Positions 43,201-51,296 of a DNA stretch of 64,000 nt are shown here, one piece after another. The stretch spans positions 7,558,001 to 7,622,000 of the forward strand of contig NZ_CP165727.1 of NCBI RefSeq assembly GCF_041200175.1. Reading direction: 5' to 3'. Both the position numbers and the translations under genes were made by a program. Positions within the stretch are counted from its first letter, which is position 1. Each line of letters begins with the position of its first letter. This DNA comes from Streptomyces sp. R33. GTDB taxonomy: Bacteria > Actinomycetota > Actinomycetes > Streptomycetales > Streptomycetaceae. The notes under the pieces were generated by a model that saw only the letters and a program-made list of their open reading frames with translations, made no database searches and was not told the DNA's origin.

Positions 43201-44407
43201 CCCGCTGTCCGGCCACGGCGACGCGGTGTGGTCGGTGGCGTTCAGTCCGGACGGGAGCACTCTCGCCACGGGCAACTCCGACCGGACGGTGCGGTTGTGG
43301 GACGTGCACTCGGGCAGGAGTCGCCCCCCGCTGCTCGGCCACGGCGACGGGGTGTGGTCGGTGGCGTTCGGCCGGGACGGCACGCTCGCCAGCGGCGGCG
43401 ACGACAAGACGGTGCGCTTGTGGGATACGGACACGGATATGGCCCGTCCCCCGCTGTCCGGCCACACCGGAGCGGTGCGGTCGGTCGCGTTCAGTCAGGA
43501 CGGGGGCAGACTCGCCACCGGCAGTGACGACAAGACCGTGCGGTTGTGGGACGGCAGGACCGGCAAGCTCCTCAGGACGCTGCCCGCCCTCAGCGGGCCG
43601 GTGCGGGCGGTGGCGTTCGGCCCGGACGGGCGCACGCTCGCCAGTGGCGGTGACGACAGGGCAGTGCGGTTGTGGGACCTGGACACCGGCACGGCCCGCG
43701 CGCTGTCGGGTCATACCGGCGCCGTGCGCTCGGTGGCGTTCAGCAGGGACGACGTCATCGCCAGCGGCAGTGACGACAAGACGGTGCGGCTGTGGGACGG
43801 GAGGACCGGCAAGTTCCTGAGGACGCTGTCCGCCCACGGCGGCAAGCCGGTGACTGCGGTGGCGTTCCACCCCGGCGGGCGCATCCTGGCCACCGGCAGC
43901 ATCGACGGCTCGCTGCGGCTGTGGGACGCGAAGACCGGCAAGCTCCTCAGAACGCTGCCCGGCGGCCACACCAAGGCGGTGGGCTCGGTGGCGTTCAGCC
44001 CCGAAGGGCGCACCCTGGCCACGGGCAGCCTCGACGGCACCGTGAAGCTGTGGGACGGGGACACCGGCGGGTACCGCAGTACCCTCCCGCGCTCCACGTA
44101 CCCGGTGCATGCGGTGGCGTTCAGCAGGGACGGGCAGACCCTCGCCACCGGCAGCGACGACTTGGACGTGTGGTTGTGGCACGTGGCCGCCCGCAAGGTC
44201 CGCAGCAAACTGCCCGGCCACACCGACGTGGTGGGCTCGGTGGTGTTCGGTCCCGGTGTTCTCGCCAGTGGCGGCGAGGACAGAACGGTGCGGCTGTGGG
44301 TCGTCCGCGATCCTGATGCATCGATCAAGGAGATCTGCGGGTCCGTCAACCGGGGCCTCACCGAGGATGAGCTCAAGTCGGTCGGCCGCGTGTGTCCGAC
44401 CCGCTGA
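40274..44407 (+). CDS. Trypsin - STAND NTPase - TM - 14x WD40 protein
   Basis: A 1377-residue multidomain protein. Residues about 25-225 are a trypsin-like peptidase (His55 in TCAHVV, Asp97 in DVAVVRL, Ser173 in GFSGGP). About 245-640 form an nSTAND-type NTPase (CPYQGLEPF entry motif; Walker A GPSGSGKSS at 267-275; Walker B VVLIIDQFEELL near 342). A membrane helix lies at about 690-707 (IALLAAGLVVALVAVGG). From about 770 follow 14 WD40 repeats, enough for two seven-bladed propellers. The natural model is a sensor (WD40) that triggers NTPase assembly and activates the protease. GTG 40274 is the first start after the trypco gene. Confidence 0.9.
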   Translation: MDSAGDGPDPARGPADDHPPGAGISAAVAQVLAADGAVAGAGFLVARDILVTCAHVVTGAGSGPGGSVQLVFPHAAGAPRVEGQVLEEPWRAPDDEDVAVVRLGGALPDVEALALGSAEGASGHRVRSFGFPDQAPRGGHWGYGVAGDWLAAVEGRSARLQLTDANDLTTGFSGGPILDTKTGLVIGMLTEITAPDAFGKGQGIAYITPVGVLRAVWPDLVEQDVCPYQGLEPFTAAQARWFEGRRDAVRQVIQSLARQRRVTLLLGPSGSGKSSLVEAGVLPALADGALPGSDRWLQVTARPRQNLLLEIERAGLPGAATDGIAAAVTRRLEDEPVHERVVLIIDQFEELLAPSGNGLQHAHRQAATDQIAEAVKSHAELSVILVMRDDFYPQLAALARIVEAAMPGLLNVPSALSQEDLHDIITKPAQDLGAHFQPGLPEHIVRDVLDIAPEGAATREAPVTALPLLELTLSQLWQRRQDGYLTHDAYGRIGGVRGSMTTWCETALRQLPDDQRLIAQRILTSLVRPADPAHHIPAIRAQVPLHDLRDLAADPHAAPDAGEAFDEVLATLTRYRIITTHTPRTPGGDDTPAGPPVAELIHDALIQDWGTLREWVSQDHRFQDWLEGTRERQERWNERRDPGDLLGGTALAEGLDWQQQRRLPRDIWDFLTASQQRQLAVIRRNKITIALLAAGLVVALVAVGGAVWQWRTAEVQRRTALSLGLAAQSDALISANPDLAALLAIKAYRTKHTLESIKSLDVAAALPLRRRLSDHTAPVWAVAFSPDGRTLATGSADRTVRLWDVDTGTSRPPLAGHGGVVRSVSFSADGLTLATGSDDRTVRLWDAKNGALRTVLPGHTGAVRSVAFGGDGVLASGGDDGTVRLWDVDAGTARTLSGHTGPVVSVAFGRDGVLASGGDDGTVRLWDVDAGTARTLSDRRAPVESVAFSRDGRTLATGSLDGTVQLWDVDTGTSRPPLSGHGDAVWSVAFSPDGSTLATGNSDRTVRLWDVHSGRSRPPLLGHGDGVWSVAFGRDGTLASGGDDKTVRLWDTDTDMARPPLSGHTGAVRSVAFSQDGGRLATGSDDKTVRLWDGRTGKLLRTLPALSGPVRAVAFGPDGRTLASGGDDRAVRLWDLDTGTARALSGHTGAVRSVAFSRDDVIASGSDDKTVRLWDGRTGKFLRTLSAHGGKPVTAVAFHPGGRILATGSIDGSLRLWDAKTGKLLRTLPGGHTKAVGSVAFSPEGRTLATGSLDGTVKLWDGDTGGYRSTLPRSTYPVHAVAFSRDGQTLATGSDDLDVWLWHVAARKVRSKLPGHTDVVGSVVFGPGVLASGGEDRTVRLWVVRDPDASIKEICGSVNRGLTEDELKSVGRVCPTR
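42883..43084 (+). repeat. Near-identical 120-bp WD40 unit duplication
   Basis: Bases 42901-42960 and 43021-43080 differ at one position, and the preceding and following few bases also match. The copies are exactly 120 bp apart, corresponding to propeller blades three and four. The other blades are much more diverged, so this is a recent in-frame duplication or gene conversion. Confidence 0.9.
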
Positions 44408-44979
44408 TGCCGCACTGAGGCGCGCAGGACCTCGAGCGAACGCAGCCCTGCACGGCCTGACCCGTATCCCGGGACAGGCCGTGCTGTGCTGTGTGGAGGG
44501 GTCTTGCCCGGGTTCGGGGTACACGTCCAGCTTTGCCCGCAGCCCGCTCCGCAGTCGTTGCCGGAGGCTGCTTCGAGGTGCGGTCGTCCCGCGTCGTACG
44601 GGCCACCCCCGCGGGAGGGCCGGCAGGGCCGGGAGGTAGGGTCCCGGGGAGGTGTAGGGGGGCGTCAGGGGGGTGGACAAGGGTTTTCCCGGTATCGGGT
44701 TCATCCTCGCGTTGCCTACTGTCTGCCCACCGGCGATCTTTCCCACCCCGAACGGACCCCGCGCCAACCCCACATGGTGTGAAGCCGTGCGGCCGGGAAG
44801 ATCGCCCGCACCGCCGTTGCCCCTGCCCCGCCGAAGCGGCCGGGGCAACGCGGCGAGCAGCGGTGGCCGGGACGGGCGTGACCAACCCGTCCCCGGCCCC
44901 GTAGCCGCCGGTTCACCTCCCACACAGCTCCAACCGCCCGCTCCGGCTTGCCCGGAAACGGCCCGCGAAAGGGAACACC
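44408..44979. other. 572-bp intergenic region before the subtilase
   Basis: Contains the hairpin at 44450-44484 near its left end. The rest holds short overlapping shadow frames on both strands with no consistent coding pattern and no recognised RNA. The subtilase promoter should lie in the right half, but no convincing -35/-10 pair was found. Confidence 0.6.
44450..44484. terminator. Hairpin after the WD40-STAND gene
   Basis: GCACGGCCTG (44450-44459) pairs exactly with CAGGCCGTGC (44475-44484); inner ccc/ggg bases extend the stem. It lies 43 bp after the stop codon. Confidence 0.7.
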
Positions 44980-46806
44980 GTGCACGCAACGAGACGCAGG
45001 CTCATATCCGTGGTGGCGATGTCCGTCACCCTGCTCGCCGGCTCCGCCACCGCTTCCGTGGCCCTGACCGGTGCGGAGCCCGCGCCGGCCCCGGCCGCCG
45101 CCTCCACCCTCCCGGCCGCGGGTGCGCCCGCTTCCCCCGCTGCCGCGCCGGTGCAGAACCTGATCGTCGGCTACAAGTCCTCGGCCACCGAGGCCAGTTC
45201 CAACAAGGCCGCGGCCGACGACGCCACCGCCAAGGGCAAGAAGGCCGGCAACAAGAAGGCGAAGTTCGACCGCCGCCTCGGCACCGGTGCCGCCCTCGTC
45301 AACCTCGGCGGCGCCGTCGCCCCCGCCGAGGCGGCCGACGTGATGGCCCAGTTCCGTGCCGACCCGGACGTCGCGTACGTCGAGGTGGACTCCCGCGCCT
45401 ACGCGATGGCCACCCCGAACGACACCGAGTACGCCAAGCAGTGGGACCTCTTCGAGCCCACCGCCGGCATGAACGTTCCGGCAGCCTGGGACAAGTCCAC
45501 CGGCTCCGGCGTCACCGTCGCCGTGATCGACACCGGCTACGTGGCCCACTCCGACGTGGCCCCGAACATCGTCGCCGGCTACGACTTCATCAGCGACTCC
45601 GCCGGCGCCCGCGACGGCAACGGCCGCGACAACAACCCGGCCGACCAGGGCGACTGGAGCGCGGCCAACGAGTGCGGCACCGGCTCCCCGGCCAGCGGCT
45701 CCTCCTGGCACGGCACCCACGTGGCGGGCACCATCGCCGCCGCCACCAACAACGCCAAGGGCGTCGCGGGCATCGCGTACAACGCGAAGATCCAGCCCGT
45801 CCGCGTGCTCGGCAAGTGCGGCGGCACGACCTCCGACATCGTCGACGCCATCACCTGGGCCTCCGGCGGCTCCGTCGCGGGCATCCCGGCGAACGCCACC
45901 CCCGCCAAGGTCATCAACATGAGTCTCGGGGGCTCCGGCGCCTGCACCACGTCGTACCAGAACGCGATCAACGCGGCCGTCGCCCGCGGCACCACGGTCG
46001 TGGTCGCCGCCGGCAACAGCAACGCGGACGCGGCCGGCTTCTCGCCCGCCAGCTGCAACAACGTGGTCACCGTGGCCGCCACCAACCGCACCGGCGACCG
46101 CTCGTTCTACTCGAACTACGGCGCCAAGGTCGACATCGCCGCGCCGGGCGGTGAGACCCGCCGCGCCACCGACACGCCCGGCACCGTCACCACCCCCGAG
46201 AACGGCATCCTCTCCACCCTGAACAACGGCGCCACCACCCCGGGCTCGGAGATCTACAAGCCCTACCAGGGCACCAGCATGGCCGCCCCGCACATCGCGG
46301 GCCTCGCCGCGCTCGTCGTCGCCGCCAAGCCCTCGCTGACCCCGGCACAGGTCGAGTCGGCCATCAAGGCCAACGCCCGTCCGCTCGCCGGCACCTGCAC
46401 CGGCGGCTGCGGCGCCGGTCTCGCCGACGCCGCCGCCACCGTGAACGCCGTGACCTCGCCGACCACCCCGGCCTTCGAGAACACCACGAACGTGAACATC
46501 GGCGACAACTCCACCGTGGAGAGCCCGATCACGGTCACCGGCGTGGCGGGCAACGCCCCGGCCACCCTCAAGGTCGACGTGAACATCGTGCACACCTACA
46601 TCGGTGACCTGAAGGTCGACCTGGTGGCCCCGGACGGCAGCATCTACACGCTGCACAACCGGACCGGCGCCGGCACCGACAACATCAACCAGCAGTACAC
46701 CGTGAACGCCTCCTCGGAGGTCGCGAACGGCACGTGGAAGCTCCGCGTCAACGACAACGCGAGCGGCGACACCGGCTTCATCGACACCTGGAGCCTCGGC
46801 TTCTGA
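44980..46806 (+). CDS. Secreted S8 subtilisin-like protease with P-domain
   Basis: A 608-residue exported serine protease. Signal peptide to about residue 30, an I9-like propeptide (LIVGYKSS, then DVAYVEVDSRAYA), then the S8 catalytic domain: Asp184 in AVIDTGY, His244 in WHGTHVAG and Ser433 in GTSMAAPH. The C-terminal 110 residues form a proprotein convertase P-domain (VNIVHTYIGDLKVDLVAPDG; WKLRVNDNASGDTGFIDTW). It acts outside the cell in protein degradation. GTG 44980 follows GAAAGGGA. It is a single-gene transcript closed by a 15-bp hairpin. Confidence 0.95.
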   Translation: MHATRRRLISVVAMSVTLLAGSATASVALTGAEPAPAPAAASTLPAAGAPASPAAAPVQNLIVGYKSSATEASSNKAAADDATAKGKKAGNKKAKFDRRLGTGAALVNLGGAVAPAEAADVMAQFRADPDVAYVEVDSRAYAMATPNDTEYAKQWDLFEPTAGMNVPAAWDKSTGSGVTVAVIDTGYVAHSDVAPNIVAGYDFISDSAGARDGNGRDNNPADQGDWSAANECGTGSPASGSSWHGTHVAGTIAAATNNAKGVAGIAYNAKIQPVRVLGKCGGTTSDIVDAITWASGGSVAGIPANATPAKVINMSLGGSGACTTSYQNAINAAVARGTTVVVAAGNSNADAAGFSPASCNNVVTVAATNRTGDRSFYSNYGAKVDIAAPGGETRRATDTPGTVTTPENGILSTLNNGATTPGSEIYKPYQGTSMAAPHIAGLAALVVAAKPSLTPAQVESAIKANARPLAGTCTGGCGAGLADAAATVNAVTSPTTPAFENTTNVNIGDNSTVESPITVTGVAGNAPATLKVDVNIVHTYIGDLKVDLVAPDGSIYTLHNRTGAGTDNINQQYTVNASSEVANGTWKLRVNDNASGDTGFIDTWSLGF

Positions 46807-46835
46807 GGGCCCGATAGTACGGACCATTGAGCCCC

Positions 46836-46872
46836 GCGGACCTGCTGATACACCTCGTATCAGCAGGTCCGC
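46836..46872. terminator. Hairpin terminator after the subtilase gene
   Basis: GCGGACCTGCTGATA (46836-46850) pairs perfectly with 46858-46872 around a 7-base loop. Confidence 0.85.
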
Positions 46873-46995
46873 AGCCGTTTCCTGACAGCTGACTGAATTC
46901 TGCGTCACAATCCGTGTCCACCCGGCATCCGACCTCGTATTGTCGCGTCTCACAGGAGATGCACAGAGTGGGGACCGAGAGGCTGGTGGCTGTGC

Positions 46996-49767
46996 GTGGT
47001 GGCGGCGACGGGGAACGCTGACACGACCGTCGGACACGGTGAACTGATCAAGGCGGTCGAACGCGCGCTGAACGCGCACGGGCGGGCGCTCCTCACCGGA
47101 CCCGCCGGCGCGGGCAAGACCGAGGTGGTCGGCGCGGTCGCGGCCGCGGCCGCGACCCGCCACGAGACCGTGCTCCGCCTCGCCCCCGAGGCCGCGGACC
47201 AGTGGATACCCGAGGCCTCCGCCGCCGCACTCCTCGCCTCCGTGCCCTGCGCCGCACTGGAACGCCTCTCCGGACCCCAGCGGACCGCCATCGCCCTCCT
47301 GCGCCGCGAGGCCGACGCGCCCCGGGCCGGCCGCGACCACGTGGCCCTGCGGCTCGCCGTCGTCGAGGTGCTCCGTACCCTCGCCGCCCGAACCCCCGTC
47401 CTGCTCGTCCTCGACAACGCCCAGTGGCTGGATGCGGAAAGCACCGATCTGCTCCGTTTCGCCCTGCGTCTGACCCCGCCCCGCGTACGGGTCCTCGTGG
47501 CCGAGTGCGTCCAGGGCGGCGCCCCCGTCGGCGGCCCCCTGTGCGGCCCCGGCACCCCCGAGATACGGGTCCCCCCGCTCGGCGCCGACGAGGTGGCCGA
47601 ACTCCTCGCCCGCCACGGCCTCCCCGCCCGCCTCGCCGGCCGCATCCACCAGGCCAGCGGCGGAAACCCCCGCCTCGCCCTCGCCCTGGGCCACTCCCTC
47701 GCCGAAGCCGCCGAGGCCCGCGACGCCAGCGCCCACCACGCCGACCCCCTGCCCCTGTCCGGCCAGGCCCGCGAGGTCGCCCGCCGGCTCCTCGCCGAAG
47801 CCCCGGCCCGGGCCCGCCGCACCCTGCTGCTCGCCGCCCTCGCGGCCCGCCCGACGACCGCCCTGCTGCGCCGGGCCGGCCGCCCCGACGCCGAGGCCGA
47901 ACTCGCCGAGGCGGAGCGGGCCGCACTGGTCACCGTCGGGGAGGACGGGGCCGTCGCGTTCACCGCCGGCGCCCTGCCCATGGCCCTGGCCGCCGACGCC
48001 GGCTGGCCCGAACGCGCCGCCGGACACGCCGCGCTCGCCGCCGCCGTCGACGACCCCGTCCAGGCCGTACGCCACCGCGCACTGGCCGTGGACACCCCCG
48101 ACGAGTGGCTCGCCGCCGAGATCACCGAGGCCGCCGCGGCCTGCAGAAGGCGCGGTCAGCGCGCCCTGGCCGCCGAGCTCGGCCTGCTCGCGGCCGAACG
48201 TACGCCGACCAACCGGCCCGGGGACGAACTGGCCCGCCTCGTCGCCGCCGCCGAGGACGCCGGCTGGGCCGGCCGCGCCGATCTCGCACGCCGCGCCACC
48301 CGCGCCGTACTGGCCCGCGACGCCTCGCCCGCCGACCGGGTACGGGCCCGGCTCGCCGTGATCGACGCCGCGGGACAGGCCCTCGCCGCCCTCGACGAGA
48401 CGTTCGCGCACGCCATGGACGACGCCGCCGCAGACCCCGCCCTCCAGGCGGCCGTGCAGCTGCGGATCGCCACGAAGTACAACCTCAGCGACGGCGACCC
48501 CGTCCGCTCCCGCGACGCCGCGGCCGAGGCCGGCCGGCTCGCCGCCCGGGGCGGCGACCAGGTCGCCGAGGCCATGGCGCTGACCGTACGGGCCCGGATG
48601 GGCCGCATCCTCGGGGACCTCGACGCCGAGGACATCCTGGCCGAGGCCCTGGCCCTGCCCGCCCCCGAGGTGCCGCTCGGCATGCGCAACGCGCCGCAGT
48701 ACCTCGCCGTACGGCACGCCCTCTTCGACGACCGCCTCGACGACGCCCGGCGCCAGCTGCTCGTCCTGCTGCCCGCCGTCCGGCGCACCGGATCCGCGGA
48801 GGACGTCTTCGAGGTGCTGCGCAGCCTCACCGAGGTCGAACTGCGTCGCGGCCGGTGCGCGGTCGCCTCCGCGCACGCCCGCCGCGCCCTGGAACTGACC
48901 ATCGAGGCGGGCCTCTCACCGGGCCCCGCCTGGTACGCCTCCGCGATGGCCGAAGCCATGGGCGGCAGCTTCGCGCGCGCCGCCGGGTACGCCCGGCGCG
49001 GCATCCAGGCCTCCGAGGAGGAGCACGACCAGGTGTTCCTCTCGCGCAGCCTCTACGCACTCGGCCTGACCGAGCTGGCGACGGGGGAGGCCGCGAAAGC
49101 CGTGGCCACGCTGCGCCGGGTGGCCGAACTCGAGGAGGCCCAGCAGGTCGTCGACCCCTCGATCCTGCGCTGGCACGGAGAGCTGGCCGAGGCCCTGGTG
49201 GCCGCGGACGCGCCCGACGAGGCCGCGGAACTGCTCGGCGCCGTCCGTACGGTCGCCCTCGAACTGGGGCGCACCGCGGTGGTGGCCGCACTCGACCGGG
49301 CCCGCGGGCTGTGCCTGTCCGCGCACGGGGACGCCGAGGCCGCCGTACACCTGCTGCAGGCCACGGCGGACCGGTTCGCCGCGCTCCAGCTCCCGGTGGA
49401 GCGCGGCCGTACGCTGCTCGCCCTGGCCCGGGTGGAGCGGCGCCGCCGCCGGCGCGCACCGGCCCGTGCCGCGCTGCGTGCGGCGGCCGAGGTGTTCGCC
49501 GCGGCCGGCGCGAAACCCTGGGTGGAACTCGCCGCCGAGCACCGGGAAGCGGCGCCGGCCGAGGGGGGCACGGCCGTGGCCCTGGCCGCCCTGACGGAGG
49601 CGGAGGCCCGTCTCGCCCTGCTCGTCGCCGAGGGCGCCAGCAACCAGGAGGCTGCCGCGAAGCTCTTCGTCAGCGTCAAGACCGTCGAGGCCCGGCTGAC
49701 CCGGATCTACCAGAAGCTCGACGTGCGCTCCCGGGCCCAGCTGGCCACCACCCTGCGCACCCGCTGA
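46996..49767 (+). CDS. LAL-type LuxR-family regulator
   Basis: A 923-residue large ATP-binding regulator of the LuxR family. N-terminal AAA/STAND-like NTPase: Walker A GPAGAGKT at 35-42 and Walker B VLLVLDNAQWLD near 140. The middle 550 residues are helical TPR-like repeats. The C-terminal helix-turn-helix is VAEGASNQEAAAKLFVSVKT, then VEARLTRIYQKLDVRSRAQL. Such proteins activate secondary-metabolite or sugar-utilisation genes in actinomycetes. No obvious target cluster adjoins it; the subtilase, chitinase or distant genes could be regulated. GTG 46996 has only a weak ribosome-binding site. Confidence 0.93.
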   Translation: MVAATGNADTTVGHGELIKAVERALNAHGRALLTGPAGAGKTEVVGAVAAAAATRHETVLRLAPEAADQWIPEASAAALLASVPCAALERLSGPQRTAIALLRREADAPRAGRDHVALRLAVVEVLRTLAARTPVLLVLDNAQWLDAESTDLLRFALRLTPPRVRVLVAECVQGGAPVGGPLCGPGTPEIRVPPLGADEVAELLARHGLPARLAGRIHQASGGNPRLALALGHSLAEAAEARDASAHHADPLPLSGQAREVARRLLAEAPARARRTLLLAALAARPTTALLRRAGRPDAEAELAEAERAALVTVGEDGAVAFTAGALPMALAADAGWPERAAGHAALAAAVDDPVQAVRHRALAVDTPDEWLAAEITEAAAACRRRGQRALAAELGLLAAERTPTNRPGDELARLVAAAEDAGWAGRADLARRATRAVLARDASPADRVRARLAVIDAAGQALAALDETFAHAMDDAAADPALQAAVQLRIATKYNLSDGDPVRSRDAAAEAGRLAARGGDQVAEAMALTVRARMGRILGDLDAEDILAEALALPAPEVPLGMRNAPQYLAVRHALFDDRLDDARRQLLVLLPAVRRTGSAEDVFEVLRSLTEVELRRGRCAVASAHARRALELTIEAGLSPGPAWYASAMAEAMGGSFARAAGYARRGIQASEEEHDQVFLSRSLYALGLTELATGEAAKAVATLRRVAELEEAQQVVDPSILRWHGELAEALVAADAPDEAAELLGAVRTVALELGRTAVVAALDRARGLCLSAHGDAEAAVHLLQATADRFAALQLPVERGRTLLALARVERRRRRRAPARAALRAAAEVFAAAGAKPWVELAAEHREAAPAEGGTAVALAALTEAEARLALLVAEGASNQEAAAKLFVSVKTVEARLTRIYQKLDVRSRAQLATTLRTR

Positions 49768-49795
49768 GGGAGCGCGGAGCGGTGGCCGGGCCGGG

Positions 49796-50707
49796 TCAGC
49801 AGCCGAGGTTGCCGCCCGGTGTCACGCCCAGGATCTGCGTGAAGCTCTGGTACGCGTTGATCCGGCTCTGGACCTGGGCGGGGTTGCCGCCGTTGCACTC
49901 CAGGGAGCCGTTGATGGAGCGGATGGTCTCGCCGAAGCCGGCTCCGTTGACCATGGCGGCGTGGGCGGTCATCGTGCCCGGGCCGTTCTGGGTGTTCCAG
50001 TACCACAGGGCCGTCTTCATGGCGATGGCCGGATCCTGTTCCACGAGGTACGGGTTGGCGAGCAGGTTGATGCCGAGCGCGTCGCCGGCCGCCTTGTAGT
50101 TGAAGTTCCAGCTGAGCTGGATCGGGCCGCGGCCGTAGTAGGCGGCCTGCCCGGCGGGACAGCCGTACGGCTGGCTCCAGTCGCAGTAGTGGGGGTAGTT
50201 GGCGGTGTTCTGCTCGACGATGTACACGAGCCCGCCCGTCTCGTGCGAGACGTTCGCCAGGAAGGCGGCCGCCTCGCGCCGCTTGACGGTGTCGTCACCG
50301 GTGTTGGCGAAGCCGGGGTACGCAGACAGGGCCGAGACCAGGCCGTTGTACGTGTAGAACGAATTCCGGTTCGGGAACATCTGGTTGAACTGGGCCTCGG
50401 AGACGACGAAGCCGGACGGGTTGCCGGGGTCCTGGCCCCCGCCACCGCCGCAGGTGCCGAGGTCGGACCAGACGCCCCACTGCCCGGTGGTGCCGGGCGT
50501 CTCGCCCTGGGTCCACCACTTGGCCTGCCAGTTGTGCCCGCTGTACGAGGCACTCATGCCGTTGGTGTACACGGCGGACGAGGCCCACGGGGTGGCGCAG
50601 GCCGCGGCCGCTGAGGCGGGGGAGGCGGGGAGGGCGACCGCGAGGCCGAAGGTGGCGGCCGCGGCGGCGGCCAGGGCGAGGGTGCGGCGGCGAAGCGCAC
50701 GTATCAC
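49796..50707 (-). CDS. Secreted GH19 chitinase with N-terminal chitin-binding domain
   Basis: A 303-residue chitinase. Signal peptide ends near ASA (residue 33). A CBM5/12 module follows (CATPWASSAVYTNG...GHNWQAKWW), then a short GGGGGQDPGNPS linker and a GH19 catalytic domain from about residue 98. Catalytic acid Glu156 (FLANVSHETGG) and base Glu165 (VYIVEQ) are in place; YYGRGPIQLSWNFNY is the substrate-binding motif. It degrades chitin to oligosaccharides and may also attack fungal walls. The promoter carries a pair of DasR-type 12-bp repeats. GTG start, AAGGAG upstream. Confidence 0.96.
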   Translation of the reverse strand: MIRALRRRTLALAAAAAATFGLAVALPASPASAAAACATPWASSAVYTNGMSASYSGHNWQAKWWTQGETPGTTGQWGVWSDLGTCGGGGGQDPGNPSGFVVSEAQFNQMFPNRNSFYTYNGLVSALSAYPGFANTGDDTVKRREAAAFLANVSHETGGLVYIVEQNTANYPHYCDWSQPYGCPAGQAAYYGRGPIQLSWNFNYKAAGDALGINLLANPYLVEQDPAIAMKTALWYWNTQNGPGTMTAHAAMVNGAGFGETIRSINGSLECNGGNPAQVQSRINAYQSFTQILGVTPGGNLGC

Positions 50708-50769
50708 GTAACTGCTCCTTCAGTGGGGGGAGTTGCCGTGGGGGGCAAGTACCGCCACTGAAGCGAAGC

Positions 50770-50797
50770 TGGTCTGGACCTGTCAAGGTCTAGACCA
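50770..50797 (-). promoter_or_regulatory. DasR-responsive (dre-like) chitinase promoter
   Basis: TGGTCTGGACCT (50770-50781) and AGGTCTAGACCA (50786-50797) are two 12-bp near-palindromic direct repeats of the Streptomyces chitinase type. A perfect -35 TTGACA (minus strand, complement of 50781-50786) sits between them. DasR is known to bind such sites and to respond to glucosamine-6-phosphate. Confidence 0.85.
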
Positions 50798-50850
50798 ACT
50801 TTTGTCGCTTTCGGGCAAACGGGCAGAGCCGGTCGTGGCCGGGTGTGCAA

Positions 50851-50893
50851 AAGGGGGCCGCCTCCGGCTCCGTGAGCTGGAGGCGGCCCCCTT
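50851..50893 (-). terminator. Hairpin terminator of the DUF5302 gene
   Basis: AAGGGGGCCGCCTCC (50851-50865) pairs perfectly with 50879-50893; 13-base loop; runs C/T at the outer end. It lies 42 bp past the stop codon of the minus-strand gene. Confidence 0.8.
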
Positions 50894-50934
50894 GTCCGGC
50901 ATCTTCAGGGCATCGCCGTGGAGACCGAGGCCGG

Positions 50935-51126
50935 TCAGCCGGTCTTGCGGCGGGTCTTCTTGTTCTTGCCGCCCGCGCCACCGCTGGCGCCCTGGATCTT
51001 CGCCCGGCTCTGGTGGGCCTGCTGTGCATGGGCACTGCGGGCGTTGCGCTCGAGGGCCTCCCGGAACTTGCGCTTGGCCTCTTCGGCCGCCGATTCGTCC
51101 TGCGGGGTGTCCGACTCTTCTGCCAT
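50935..51126 (-). CDS. DUF5302 small protein
   Basis: A 63-residue highly charged protein: acidic N-terminus (MAEESDTPQDESAAEEAKRK), a predicted single helix (KFREALERNARSAHAQQAHQ) and a basic Gly/Lys tail (GGKNKKTRRKTG). This matches the DUF5302 family, conserved in actinomycetes and of unknown role. The charge distribution would suit nucleic acid or ribosome binding, but that is speculative. ATG is preceded by GGAGGACAAC on the minus strand. A single-gene unit with its own terminator. Confidence 0.88.
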   Translation of the reverse strand: MAEESDTPQDESAAEEAKRKFREALERNARSAHAQQAHQSRAKIQGASGGAGGKNKKTRRKTG

Positions 51127-51265
51127 GTTGTCCTCCTGGGTTGACCTGAAGCGGTTTCAGTCTGTCACCCTCAGTCCCCCCTGACCAGCAGGTTCCATCC
51201 GCCGGGCGCCACGCCCGCCGCCGTCCGGGAGACTGTCCCGAGGACCGGCCGGCTCCTGGGCGGGC

Positions 51266-51296
51266 TTGAGACTCCCGTAGGGGGAGACGTCAGGGT
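51266..51296 (+). promoter_or_regulatory. MerR-type promoter/operator
   Basis: CTCCC-gtagg-GGGAG (51272-51286) is a palindrome immediately after TTGAGA (51266-51271). MerR regulators bind such palindromes between unusually spaced -35 and -10 boxes; the -10 is not evident. Confidence 0.5.

Noticed and set aside
39545..44989. 1814-residue open frame on the minus strand opposite the WD40-STAND gene
   Set aside because: Composition is His/Arg/Val/Pro repeats mirroring WD40 codons; no domain, and the plus strand has clear catalytic motifs. It is a high-GC antisense shadow.
44716..48876. 1386-residue Gly/Val-rich minus-strand open frame
   Set aside because: Lies opposite the subtilase and LuxR genes, low-complexity Gly-rich, no start signal or motif.
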